From JBQTHI01 sp052390035 (lineage in GTDB: Bacteria > Actinomycetota > Acidimicrobiia > Spongiisociales > ZC4RG35), in NCBI GenBank assembly GCA_052390035.1, contig JBQTHI010000013.1, positions 1 through 14,686 of the forward strand: a stretch of 14,686 bases of DNA. Reading direction: 5' to 3'. Of this stretch, positions 6,786 through 13,770 are shown piece by piece (position 1 is the stretch's first letter; each line of letters begins with the position of its first letter). Under the pieces are notes generated by a model that was not told the DNA's origin, searched no databases, and was given only the letters and a program-made list of their open reading frames with translations. Made by a program: the position numbers and the translations under genes.

Positions 6786-8255
6786 CTACGCCCTCACCGG
6801 AGCTTGCTTCGCCGCCGCGATGACACCTTCCCAAAGACCGACCGCTTCGGGGTGGCTGAGGCCGACAGGAGCTAGGAACACTCCATCACAGCCGGCCCCG
6901 GCCAGGGCCTGGAAGCGATCGACGTGGTCGGTGACTTCCCCGGCGTGATGGCGGACAGCGAAAGTCGTCGCTGGTACCCGGCCCCGGTGGGTTTCGACGA
7001 GTTCGGCGACCTCAGCCCGGTCCTTGCCGAGCAGCGGTGTGTCGAGTGCCGAAATTGAGAAGGTTGACCGATCGCGCCCGGCCTGGGCGACCGCGTGGCG
7101 GACGTTCTCGATTCTCGTCAGCAGCCGGTCGACTCCAACGATGTTCAACCCATCGGCCAGCCGGCAAGCGAGAGAGACAGTCCGGGCCCCGGCGCCTCCC
7201 ACGATGATCGGTACCGGGTGAGATGGGCGGGGATAACAAACGGCCTCCGTGACGGAGGTCACTTTCCCCCGGTAGGTAGCCGTCCCCGGCCCCCACATCA
7301 ATGGGAGGATGTGAAGGGCGTCTTCAAGCATGTCCAGGCGCCGGCTGGCCGTGGCCGGCTCATATCCATAGGAGACTTTTTCGCTCTCGAACCAGCCTGC
7401 CCCGAGTCCGCAGAATGCCCTACCACCGGATACCACGTCCAGGGTGGCGACGATCTTGGCGAGCAACGCCGGGTTGCGCAGGGTGACACCGGTGACCAGG
7501 GTGCCCAGCTCGAGCCGGCCGGTAACCCCGGCCAGAAAGCCGAGCGACGTGAAGGGCTCCGGCATGTCCTCCCACGGCCGCCCGACCTGGGGTATCTGAA
7601 TCAAGTGGTCCATCATCGCCAACCCGCTAAAGCCAACCCGTTCGGCGATCCCTGCCACCTCCGCCAACCACGGTCCCAACGGTCCTTTGGCAGGAAAGCG
7701 GGAGATCTGCAGGTAAAACCTGAGCAGTCCCGGCCCAGGGCGGCTTGGTGGTTGGGAGCCTCGAACGGCGTGGGCCGGGGCGACCCGAACTGGCCCGACA
7801 GGGTTGATCAGCCGCCAACCTTCTTCGACCAATCGGGGACGGATTTGCCGAAACCGCCGCAACTGGGAGGTGAGCGCGGCCGCCGGCACCGGGCGCCGCC
7901 GCTGACGGTTGCGGTGCCTGACCATCTCTTCGGGAAGGTCGAAAACAACCAGGACGGCGGGCAAACCCAAATCGACCGCCCTTGCCAGGTGCCGGGTCCG
8001 TCGCTCGTCGTCAAGTCCGAGGGTGTCCACCACCGTGAGCAACCGGCGAGATAGCCGCGCCTCGACGATCTGATCGAGCAAGGAGAAGGCGGTCGGGCTT
8101 GCATCCAGATCGTGTTCGCCGCTACCCACCATGGCCCGCAGTCGATCCGAAGAGACAACCTCGTCGGGTCGAAAGTGGTTTGCTGCCCAGGTGCTCTTGC
8201 CCGACCCCGACGCCCCGACCAGAACCACCAGCGCCGGGTCAGGAATTCGTTCCAC
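6786..8255 (-). CDS. Fusion: P-loop (AAA_33/polynucleotide-kinase-like) kinase + LLM-class oxidoreductase
   Basis: A 489-residue two-domain protein. Residues 8-160 are a P-loop kinase: Walker A GASGSGKST (14-22), SSDRLR (35-40), VVDTLGLDDERR (75-86), and a basic lid RHRNRQRRRPVP (113-124). These match the AAA_33 group that contains the kinase domain of polynucleotide kinase/phosphatase. After a Pro/Arg-rich linker, residues 177-489 are a luciferase-like TIM-barrel oxidoreductase: LGTLVTGVTLRNPALLAK (250-267), LDVVSGGRAFCGLGAGW (272-288) and PIIVGGAGARTVSLA (349-363). This recalls the TIGR03560 group, which usually binds F420. The start is GTG at 8255, only 13 codons before the Walker motif, with no visible Shine-Dalgarno. 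It lies 59 bp downstream of the CHAD gene on the same strand. The kinase substrate and the oxidoreductase substrate are unknown. Confidence 0.88.
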   Translation of the reverse strand: MERIPDPALVVLVGASGSGKSTWAANHFRPDEVVSSDRLRAMVGSGEHDLDASPTAFSLLDQIVEARLSRRLLTVVDTLGLDDERRTRHLARAVDLGLPAVLVVFDLPEEMVRHRNRQRRRPVPAAALTSQLRRFRQIRPRLVEEGWRLINPVGPVRVAPAHAVRGSQPPSRPGPGLLRFYLQISRFPAKGPLGPWLAEVAGIAERVGFSGLAMMDHLIQIPQVGRPWEDMPEPFTSLGFLAGVTGRLELGTLVTGVTLRNPALLAKIVATLDVVSGGRAFCGLGAGWFESEKVSYGYEPATASRRLDMLEDALHILPLMWGPGTATYRGKVTSVTEAVCYPRPSHPVPIIVGGAGARTVSLACRLADGLNIVGVDRLLTRIENVRHAVAQAGRDRSTFSISALDTPLLGKDRAEVAELVETHRGRVPATTFAVRHHAGEVTDHVDRFQALAGAGCDGVFLAPVGLSHPEAVGLWEGVIAAAKQAPVRA

Positions 8256-8314
8256 TCGCGGATGTTATGGCGCCGCCCCCGGCGGCTCATTTCGGGGGTG
8301 GATCAGCCGGCGGC

Positions 8315-9274
8315 CTACGCCCAGGCCGACCAGTAGGCCTTGATCCGCCTGATGAATTGATCAGGACTCTCGGCGTAGACCCGGACTCCCATCACCCGCG
8401 CCGCTCCGTGCAGCTCCCGCCGGCGCTGATTGGAAAGAGCGATCAGCAGGTAGCGTTCGTCGGGATCCGGGGTGAGGTCGGGGATGGAGGTCACCAAGCT
8501 TGCCAACCCCGCCTGATCGTGTTCGTCGCCGAGGACGTCTCCGAGCTGTTCAAGGGAGAGGGCCAGCCCGCCGATCACCTCCGGCCAGACCGGGGTGATG
8601 ATCTCCATTTGATGACGGAGGTACTTGACCCTTTTGCGCCATTGATGAAAGTGCTGGACGGTCGGCCGGTTATAAGCCATCTGCATCTCCGATCGCCCCC
8701 GCCGATAGGTGTCGCCAACTCCAACTCCGATGCCCCGAAACGCATCGGGGATCACCTTGGCACCAAGGCGCGGATCGGACCGATCGATCGGCCAGGCGGC
8801 ATATCGCGATCTCGCCCGGTAGAGAACTCCCGCAACCTGGTCCAGAGTGGCGCGGTCATCGACGACCCGCTCCGTGAGGCGAGCGCGACGTTTGCTCAAC
8901 GTCGCTTCCAATTCCGAGAACACGCCGGGGGCGAGCAAGTGTTGGTAGCGACCATGCAGACGGGCGAGTGCATCGACCATTACTGCTCCATCTCGAACGC
9001 CCGACACCAGACGGGCGGCGTCGCGGAGTACGGCATTCTCGGCTCTGTAGATCTTCTCGCCAATTACCGGGCGGACCATGCGCAGTAGCGCCCGGACACG
9101 TTTGGTCGACTTCCTCACCTCGTGGATGGCGATATGGCGGTCGATGGCCGAATCCGACAGATTCTCGAGAACCGCTTCGAACTGGCTGAGGGAGATGCGA
9201 CGGAGACCACCGGCCACGGTTTCACCGGGCATCAGGTTGAAGTCGGGGGCCGGCACCGCCGGCAGATGCGACAC
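8315..9274 (-). CDS. CHAD domain protein (polyphosphate-associated)
   Basis: A 319-residue helical protein with the conserved histidines and basic helices of CHAD (conserved histidine alpha-helical domain): HEVRKSTKRVRALLRM (51-66), HQWRKRVKYLRH (210-221) and LGDVLGDEHD (244-253). CHAD domains bind inorganic polyphosphate and are often found on polyphosphate granules, commonly beside or fused to CYTH domains. No CYTH domain or polyphosphate kinase is seen in this window. The start is GTG at 9274; there is no Shine-Dalgarno, but TAGCCT (9286 to 9281 on the minus strand) sits 6 nt before it, which fits a leaderless transcript. An ATG at residue 15 is an alternative start. The kinase-oxidoreductase gene follows 59 bp downstream, and a Nudix gene diverges from it. 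Confidence 0.9.
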   Translation of the reverse strand: MSHLPAVPAPDFNLMPGETVAGGLRRISLSQFEAVLENLSDSAIDRHIAIHEVRKSTKRVRALLRMVRPVIGEKIYRAENAVLRDAARLVSGVRDGAVMVDALARLHGRYQHLLAPGVFSELEATLSKRRARLTERVVDDRATLDQVAGVLYRARSRYAAWPIDRSDPRLGAKVIPDAFRGIGVGVGDTYRRGRSEMQMAYNRPTVQHFHQWRKRVKYLRHQMEIITPVWPEVIGGLALSLEQLGDVLGDEHDQAGLASLVTSIPDLTPDPDERYLLIALSNQRRRELHGAARVMGVRVYAESPDQFIRRIKAYWSAWA

Positions 9275-9280
9275 CCAATC

Positions 9281-9286
9281 AGGCTA
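9281..9286 (-). promoter_or_regulatory. Candidate -10 box for the CHAD gene (leaderless)
   Basis: TAGCCT on the minus strand matches TANNNT and ends 6 nt before the GTG at 9274. This spacing would place the transcript start at or next to the start codon. No convincing -35 element is visible. It shares the 46-bp intergenic space with the Nudix promoter on the other strand. Confidence 0.4.
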
Positions 9287-9307
9287 GGTCCCCCGCGGTG
9301 GGGTACT

Positions 9308-9313
9308 TAACCT
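9308..9313 (+). promoter_or_regulatory. Candidate -10 box for the Nudix gene (leaderless)
   Basis: TAACCT matches TANNNT and is followed by exactly 7 nt before the ATG at 9321. That is the typical spacing of leaderless actinobacterial genes, and no Shine-Dalgarno is present. Confidence 0.45.
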
Positions 9314-9320
9314 TTGTTCG

Positions 9321-9770
9321 ATGAAGCTCAGCGCCGGTCTGTTGCCATTCCGTCGTGGCTCCGGTCTCGAGGTTCTCATCGCCCACCTGGGCGGACCGCT
9401 TTGGGCGAAGAGAGATGCCGGACACTGGAGCCTGATCAAAGGCGAAGTCGCCCCGGGCGAAGATCCCCGTGTGACCGCCGCTCGCGAGTTCTCCGAAGAG
9501 ACCGGGTGGCTCGCTCCCCTCGAGGGTTGGATCGAACTCGGCTCGGTTCGGCTGCGATCGGGAAAGATCGTCAACGCCTGGGCGATCGAGGCAGACTTCG
9601 ATCCGTCCGACCTCCGGCCCGGCACTTTTCGAATGTTTTGGGGCGGACGGGAACGAGAGTTCCCCGAGATCGATCAGGTGCGCTGGTGCGATCCGCCCGA
9701 GGCAACGAGGCTCCTCAACCCGGCCCAAGCCGAGTTTCTCAGGCGGCTGGAAACAGCTTTGGCAGGCTGA
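9321..9770 (+). CDS. Nudix hydrolase
   Basis: A 149-residue protein with a complete Nudix box at residues 41-63, fitting Gx5Ex7REUxEExGU: Gly41, Glu47, REFSEETGW (55-63). The catalytic glutamates REFSEE are intact, so it should hydrolyse a nucleoside diphosphate linked to another group using Mg2+. The opening SAGLLPFRRGSGLEVLIAHLGG and the WSLIKGEV segment resemble small Nudix enzymes similar to diadenosine-polyphosphate hydrolases and MutT-like proteins; the substrate cannot be fixed by eye. The ATG at 9321 directly precedes the first beta strand. It diverges from the CHAD gene. Its last 32 bp overlap the end of the GNAT gene on the other strand (9739-9770). Confidence 0.92.
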   Translation: MKLSAGLLPFRRGSGLEVLIAHLGGPLWAKRDAGHWSLIKGEVAPGEDPRVTAAREFSEETGWLAPLEGWIELGSVRLRSGKIVNAWAIEADFDPSDLRPGTFRMFWGGREREFPEIDQVRWCDPPEATRLLNPAQAEFLRRLETALAG

Positions 9771-10296
9771 AGCGGCCCGCGGGCAATGGAGCGGCGAGGG
9801 TCAGGGTTCCCGACACCAACCCGTCCTCAACCTCGATGACGGCTCCGAGTCCCTGAAACAGCAGAATGATCGCCCGATTCTCGGGAAGAGCAGTGAAGAC
9901 GATCCGTTCGATTCCCACCGGCCGAGCGAGAGCAACCATCAGCCGTACCAGCAGCGACCCGAGGCCCCGCCTCTGCCATCCGTCGACCACGGTGACCGCC
10001 AGCTCGGCATCGGTGGATGGTTCGGCGAGTCGCACCAGCCTGGCGATCGCCACCGGTGCCCCGTCCACCAGGGCTCCCCAGGCGATGTGGTTCTGCTGGT
10101 CGACTTCGGTCAGGTAGGCGAGTTGGGAACGGCTCAGTTGATCGATCGGGGCCAGGAACCGCAGCCGTCGAGACTCCGGAGAGAGCCGCGCCATACCTTC
10201 TTCGAGTAGCTGTTTGTCGTCGGGTCCGACCGGACGAAGGACGATTTCTGTTCCGTCATCCAGCCGGGTCGTCAGAGGTTTTGTTGAATTACTCAT
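9739..10296 (-). CDS. GNAT-family N-acetyltransferase
   Basis: A 185-residue GNAT acetyltransferase using acetyl-CoA. The N-terminal segment (GTEIVLRPVGPDDKQLLEEG, then LSPESRRLRFLAPIDQLS) is typical of the acetyltransferases related to the catalytic domain of the protein lysine acetylase Pat. The acetyl-CoA pyrophosphate loop is GWQRRGLGS (106-114), and the ALPENRAIILLFQGLG segment (136-151) is the usual motif B region. The frame is open much further upstream (to 10524), but that part is Arg/Pro-rich and unlike the family. I chose ATG at 10296 because AAGG lies 5 nt before it; ATG at 10308 is the alternative. Its 3' end overlaps the Nudix gene tail to tail by 32 bp. The substrate (small molecule or protein) is unknown. 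Confidence 0.85.
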   Translation of the reverse strand: MSNSTKPLTTRLDDGTEIVLRPVGPDDKQLLEEGMARLSPESRRLRFLAPIDQLSRSQLAYLTEVDQQNHIAWGALVDGAPVAIARLVRLAEPSTDAELAVTVVDGWQRRGLGSLLVRLMVALARPVGIERIVFTALPENRAIILLFQGLGAVIEVEDGLVSGTLTLAAPLPAGRFSLPKLFPAA

Positions 10297-10313
10297 TTCA
10301 GCCTTCATAGTCG

Positions 10314-10331
10314 TGCTTGCAATTGCAAGCA
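10314..10331. promoter_or_regulatory. Perfect 18-bp palindrome, candidate operator of the GNAT gene
   Basis: TGCTTGCAATTGCAAGCA is its own reverse complement over all 18 bases. It lies 18 bp upstream of the chosen GNAT start. A candidate minus-strand -10, TATGCT (10333 to 10328), overlaps its edge, so a bound dimer would block transcription. TTGC-N4-GCAA symmetry is common among dimeric helix-turn-helix regulators such as MarR-type, but the regulator is not identifiable here. Confidence 0.55.
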
Positions 10332-10385
10332 TACCACCAGGCGGCGGCATAAGCGACGATCCGGTGGTGAGCACAGTTGGGGCGT

Positions 10386-10391
10386 TAGCGT
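10386..10391 (+). promoter_or_regulatory. Candidate -10 box for the DNA methyltransferase gene (leaderless)
   Basis: TAGCGT fits TANNNT and lies 6 nt before the GTG at 10398. There is no Shine-Dalgarno, which fits a leaderless transcript. Confidence 0.35.
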
Positions 10392-10397
10392 TGCTAG

Positions 10398-11309
10398 GTG
10401 GCTCGGAATCCCACCTCAACCACCGCCTTCGGATCGGGACGGCGGGAGAGCCACGACGCCTCGGCCTTCTACGACCGCTTCCCGGCAGTTCAGGTGGCGA
10501 CCGACGGCCAGGTTGGGCCGCCAATCGTGTTAGATCGAATCTTTCTCGGCGACGCCCGCAGCATGACCACCGATCAGGTAGCCGATTCGTCAGTGGCGTT
10601 GGTGGTTACCTCGCCGCCCTATTTCGCCGGGAAGGAGTATGAGACCGGGTTGGGCACAGACGGTGTCCCCGGCTCTTATCTCGAATACCTGGAGATGATG
10701 CGCCAGGTCTTGCGGTTGTGCCTTCACAAGCTCGAGCCGGGTGGGCGAATGGCGGTCAACGTCGCCAACCTCGGGCGGCGACCCTACCGATCGTTGTCGG
10801 CCGACATGACTTCCATCCTCCAAGACGATCTAGGGATGTTGCTGCGGGGCGAGATCATCTGGCAGAAAGCCAGGGGGGCCGGAGGCTCGTGCGCCTGGGG
10901 CAGCTTCCGTAGCCCGGCCAACCCGGTGCTGCGCGACCTGACCGAGCGAGTGATCGTGGCAAGCAAGGGCCGCTTTGATCGGGCCCTCAGCCGTGCCGAG
11001 CGCCAAAAGCGGGGGTTGCCCAACGTTCCCACCATGTCGGCCGAGGCTTTCATGGAGGCCACCCTGGACGTCTGGGAGATCCCGGCGGAGAGCGCCACCC
11101 GCGTTGGTCATCCCGCCCCTTTCCCGGTGGCGCTCCCCCAACGCCTCATCGAGCTCTACACCTACCAGTACGACCTGGTCCTCGACCCGTTCATGGGTTC
11201 AGGATCAACTGCTCTCGCCTCATTGGCTTCCGGCCGTCACTACGTCGGCTTTGACACCGATCCGAGCTACGTGGCGCTGGCCGAGGAGCGGATCGCCGCT
11301 ACTCGCTAA
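10398..11309 (+). CDS. Beta-class DNA methyltransferase (probable N4-cytosine), solitary
   Basis: A 303-residue site-specific DNA methyltransferase. The catalytic motif IV is TSPPY (71-75) and the AdoMet-binding motif I is DPFMGSGST (263-271), followed by GRHYVGFDTDPSYV (279-292). Catalytic motif before AdoMet motif is the beta-class order. SPPY is the form most common in N4-cytosine enzymes, though some N6-adenine enzymes also carry it. The N-terminus ESHDASAFYDRF (17-28) looks like a genuine conserved opening, which supports the GTG start at 10398. The target recognition segment is about residues 160-237. No restriction endonuclease or specificity gene is beside it, so it is probably an orphan, regulatory or protective methylase. 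It converges on lon with 6 bp between the stop codons. Confidence 0.9.
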   Translation: MARNPTSTTAFGSGRRESHDASAFYDRFPAVQVATDGQVGPPIVLDRIFLGDARSMTTDQVADSSVALVVTSPPYFAGKEYETGLGTDGVPGSYLEYLEMMRQVLRLCLHKLEPGGRMAVNVANLGRRPYRSLSADMTSILQDDLGMLLRGEIIWQKARGAGGSCAWGSFRSPANPVLRDLTERVIVASKGRFDRALSRAERQKRGLPNVPTMSAEAFMEATLDVWEIPAESATRVGHPAPFPVALPQRLIELYTYQYDLVLDPFMGSGSTALASLASGRHYVGFDTDPSYVALAEERIAATR

Positions 11310-11315
11310 AGACAC

Positions 11316-13622
11316 TCAGTGATCGGCCAGCGCCAACTTCAACACCTGGTCGACGTTGTCGACGGGATGGAAGGTCATCACCTCACGTACCGACTCGGGG
11401 ATGTCGTCGAGGTCGATCTCGTTGCGAAGCGGGAGGATGACCTCGGTGAGGCCCGCTCGGTGGGCGGCCAGCACTTTCTGTTTGACACCCCCGATCGGAA
11501 GAACCTTTCCCTGCAGGGTGACCTCGCCGGTCATGCCAACATTGGAACGCACCTTCCGTCCGGTAAGCAACGAGGTAAGGGCGGTGACCATCGTCACACC
11601 GGCCGACGGCCCGTCTTTGGGAACCGCCCCGGCGGGCACGTGGACGTGAAACCGCCGTTTGAGATCATCGGCGCCAAGCTTCAAGGCCTCGGCGTGTGAC
11701 TCGACGTATGAGAGGGCGATGCGCCCGGACTCCTTCATGACGTCACCGAGCTGACCGGTAAGGGTGAGTCCCGGATCTCCGTCCATGGCGGTGGCCTCAA
11801 CAAAGAGCACGTCCCCGCCGGCGCCGGTCACCGCCAAGCCGGTGGCGACACCGGGCAGGTCGGTCCGGTCTTTCGCCTCGTCATGCCACACCTTGGGCTT
11901 GCCCAGGTATTCGACGACGTCCGAGTCGTCCACCACAATTGGTTCGGCCGCGCCGTGCTTGGCGACCTTGGTCGCCACTTTTCGCGCCAGCTTTCCCAAC
12001 TCCCGTTCGAGTGAACGCACTCCAGCTTCCCGGGTGTAACGATCGACCACTACCCCGAGGGCCGGCTCGGTCACCTCGATCTCCTCCGGTTCGAGCCCGG
12101 CTTGTCTGATCTGGCGGGGAAGCAAGTGATCACGGGCGATGGCCACCTTTTCGTCGTCGGTGTACCCGTCGAGGCGGATCACTTCGGTACGGTCGAGCAG
12201 CGGTGCCGGAATCGTTTCGACCACGTTGGCGGTGGCGATAAACAGGACGTCGGACAGGTCGAGATCAACTTCGAGGTAATGGTCGCGGAACGTGTGGTTC
12301 TGGGCCGGGTCGAGCACCTCGAGCAGGGCCGACGAAGGGTCGCCCCGCCAGTCGTTGCCAACTTTGTCCATCTCGTCGAGCAGGAACACCGGGTTCATCG
12401 TTTCCGCTTCGATGAGCGCCCGGGCGATCCGTCCGGGACGAGCTCCTACGTAGGTGCGCCGGTGACCGCGCACCTCGGCCTCGTCTCGCAAACCACCCAG
12501 CGCGACGCGTACGAACTTGCGTCCGAGGGCACGGGCTACCGACTCCCCCAACGACGTCTTCCCTACTCCGGGAGGCCCGACCAGAAGAAGAATCGTTCCC
12601 GACTGGCGCCCGGCCGGCTCGGTCAAACCACGCTCCTGTCGGAGCTTGCGCACCGCCAGGTGTTCGACGATCCGTTCCTTGACGTCGTGGAGCCCGGTGT
12701 GATCGGCGTCGAGCACGGCCCAGGCCTCATTGAGATCGAGCCGGTCGTCGGAACGCTGCCCCCAGGGGACATCGAACATGGTGTCGAGCCAGGTGCGGAT
12801 CCAGGAATGTTCGGGGGACTGCTCGGACATCCGCTCCAGCCGGTCGATTTCCCGTTCGACCGATTCTTTCACCTTGGCCGGGAAGTCGGTCTCGGCCAGG
12901 CGCTGGCGATAGTCCTCGGCCGCCCCCTGCTCTTCTCCCAGCTCCTTCTTGATCGCCTCCATCTGCTGGCGAAGCAGGTACTCCCTCTGGCTCTTGTCGA
13001 TACGCTCGGCGGCGTCATCGCGGACTCGCCGCCGAAGCTCGAGATCGGCCCGCACCTCCCGCATCCAGGTCAGTAGCTTGCCGAGACGCTCCCGGATGTC
13101 GAGGGTTTCGAGGATCTCGACCTTCTGTTCGAGGGTGAGGTCGGGGGAGTAGACCGCCAGGTCGGCCAACTGACTCGGGTTTTCAATTCCGAGGATCCGC
13201 TCGGCGACGGCGCCTACTCCCCGGTGTTCCAGCACCTCGGTTACCACCGCTCGGTATTCGGCCACCAAGGAGTCGAGCGCCTCGTCGTGAACGTCGACTT
13301 CGGGGTAGGGCTCGAATTCGACCCACAACGCCCCGGCAACATCGGTGGAGCCGACACCCACTCGGGCCCGGCCCACCCCGGAAACCACGACATTGCCTTC
13401 ATCGTCGGCCTGTTGGATCTCGGCGATGGTCCCCACATTGGCGTAATGCCCTTTGACCCGGGGTACCAGGATGAGGCGATTGTCACTCTGGGCGGCGGCT
13501 GCCAGGGCGATTTTCCCTTCGGCGGTTTCGATGCGAAGCGTTACCACCATGTGGGGGAAGACCACTCCGTTGCGGAGGGGGAGAACCGGAAGCGTGGCGG
13601 TGGTGGGTTTGGTGTCAGTCAA
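11316..13622 (-). CDS. lon: ATP-dependent protease Lon (LonA)
   Basis: A 768-residue LonA, close to the usual 780-800. The N-terminal substrate-binding domain starts LPVLPLRNGVVFPHMV (11-26); a coiled region with REYLLRQQMEAIKKELGE (213-230) precedes the ATPase. The AAA+ module has Walker A GPPGVGKT (349-356) and Walker B FLLDEMDK (413-420). The protease domain has Ser673 in KDGPSAG and Lys716 in GGVKQK, 43 residues apart as in E. coli (Ser679/Lys722), so the dyad is intact. It degrades misfolded and regulatory proteins in the cytoplasm. The start is TTG at 13622, supported by GGAG (13634 to 13631) 8 nt upstream and by the normal N-terminus. It is divergent from dnaK and has its own candidate ECF-type promoter. 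Confidence 0.97.
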   Translation of the reverse strand: MTDTKPTTATLPVLPLRNGVVFPHMVVTLRIETAEGKIALAAAAQSDNRLILVPRVKGHYANVGTIAEIQQADDEGNVVVSGVGRARVGVGSTDVAGALWVEFEPYPEVDVHDEALDSLVAEYRAVVTEVLEHRGVGAVAERILGIENPSQLADLAVYSPDLTLEQKVEILETLDIRERLGKLLTWMREVRADLELRRRVRDDAAERIDKSQREYLLRQQMEAIKKELGEEQGAAEDYRQRLAETDFPAKVKESVEREIDRLERMSEQSPEHSWIRTWLDTMFDVPWGQRSDDRLDLNEAWAVLDADHTGLHDVKERIVEHLAVRKLRQERGLTEPAGRQSGTILLLVGPPGVGKTSLGESVARALGRKFVRVALGGLRDEAEVRGHRRTYVGARPGRIARALIEAETMNPVFLLDEMDKVGNDWRGDPSSALLEVLDPAQNHTFRDHYLEVDLDLSDVLFIATANVVETIPAPLLDRTEVIRLDGYTDDEKVAIARDHLLPRQIRQAGLEPEEIEVTEPALGVVVDRYTREAGVRSLERELGKLARKVATKVAKHGAAEPIVVDDSDVVEYLGKPKVWHDEAKDRTDLPGVATGLAVTGAGGDVLFVEATAMDGDPGLTLTGQLGDVMKESGRIALSYVESHAEALKLGADDLKRRFHVHVPAGAVPKDGPSAGVTMVTALTSLLTGRKVRSNVGMTGEVTLQGKVLPIGGVKQKVLAAHRAGLTEVILPLRNEIDLDDIPESVREVMTFHPVDNVDQVLKLALADH

Positions 13623-13667
13623 TTTGGGAACTCCAGTACTGAGTACTCGCTTGGTGGGTGGTAATAA

Positions 13668-13694
13668 AACCAGGTCGGTGGGACATAATATTCC
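13668..13694 (-). promoter_or_regulatory. Candidate ECF (SigH/SigR-like) promoter of lon
   Basis: On the minus strand GGAAT (13694 to 13690) is followed by 19 nt and then GTT (13670 to 13668). This fits the GGAAT-N18/19-GTT pattern of actinobacterial SigH/SigR promoters. The transcript would have a leader of about 40 nt before the TTG at 13622. Its GGAAT is one arm of an inverted repeat shared with the dnaK promoter. Confidence 0.6.
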
Positions 13695-13709
13695 GCCCAG
13701 AGGGAATAT
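13688..13709. repeat. Inverted repeat ATATTCC-N8-GGAATAT between lon and dnaK
   Basis: The 7-bp arms at 13688-13694 and 13703-13709 are perfect, with an 8-base spacer. They are explained by the two opposed GGAAT -35 motifs, but could also be a separate operator. Confidence 0.6.
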
Positions 13710-13734
13710 GACAATGCCCCACTCAAGTTATAGT
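13703..13734 (+). promoter_or_regulatory. Candidate promoter of dnaK (ECF-type, with overlapping -10-like TATAGT)
   Basis: GGAAT (13703-13707) is followed by 19 nt and GTT (13727-13729), the SigH/SigR-like pattern. TATAGT (13729-13734) overlaps it and could serve a housekeeping sigma factor, with ATGACA (13708-13713) as a poor -35 at 15-bp spacing. Transcription would start about 35 nt before the dnaK ATG. Confidence 0.6.
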
Positions 13735-13770
13735 CTTTGATCGCACTCAGTCTCACCGTATGGAGGAACT

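Noticed and set aside
10297..10524. Longer N-terminus of the GNAT protein
   Set aside because: It runs over the palindrome and into the methyltransferase gene, and its composition is Arg/Pro-rich with no family similarity.
12102..13076. Long open frame on + antisense to lon (324 aa), with similar antisense frames in 7095-9088
   Set aside because: These are high-GC shadow frames of lon, the kinase fusion and CHAD; their translations show no family motifs.
13635..13647. AGTACT-G-AGTACT repeat before lon
   Set aside because: Two short self-complementary hexamers in the leader; too short to support an operator call on their own.
13707..13727. Possible HAIR (HspR) operator before dnaK
   Set aside because: ACTCAAG at 13721-13727 is a perfect half-site, but the other half (13707-13713, tatgaca) matches CTTGAGT at only 3 of 7 positions.
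13623..13770. CIRCE (HrcA) operator between lon and dnaK
   Set aside because: No TTAGCACTC/GAGTGCTAA pair is present; GCACTC at 13743-13748 has no partner.
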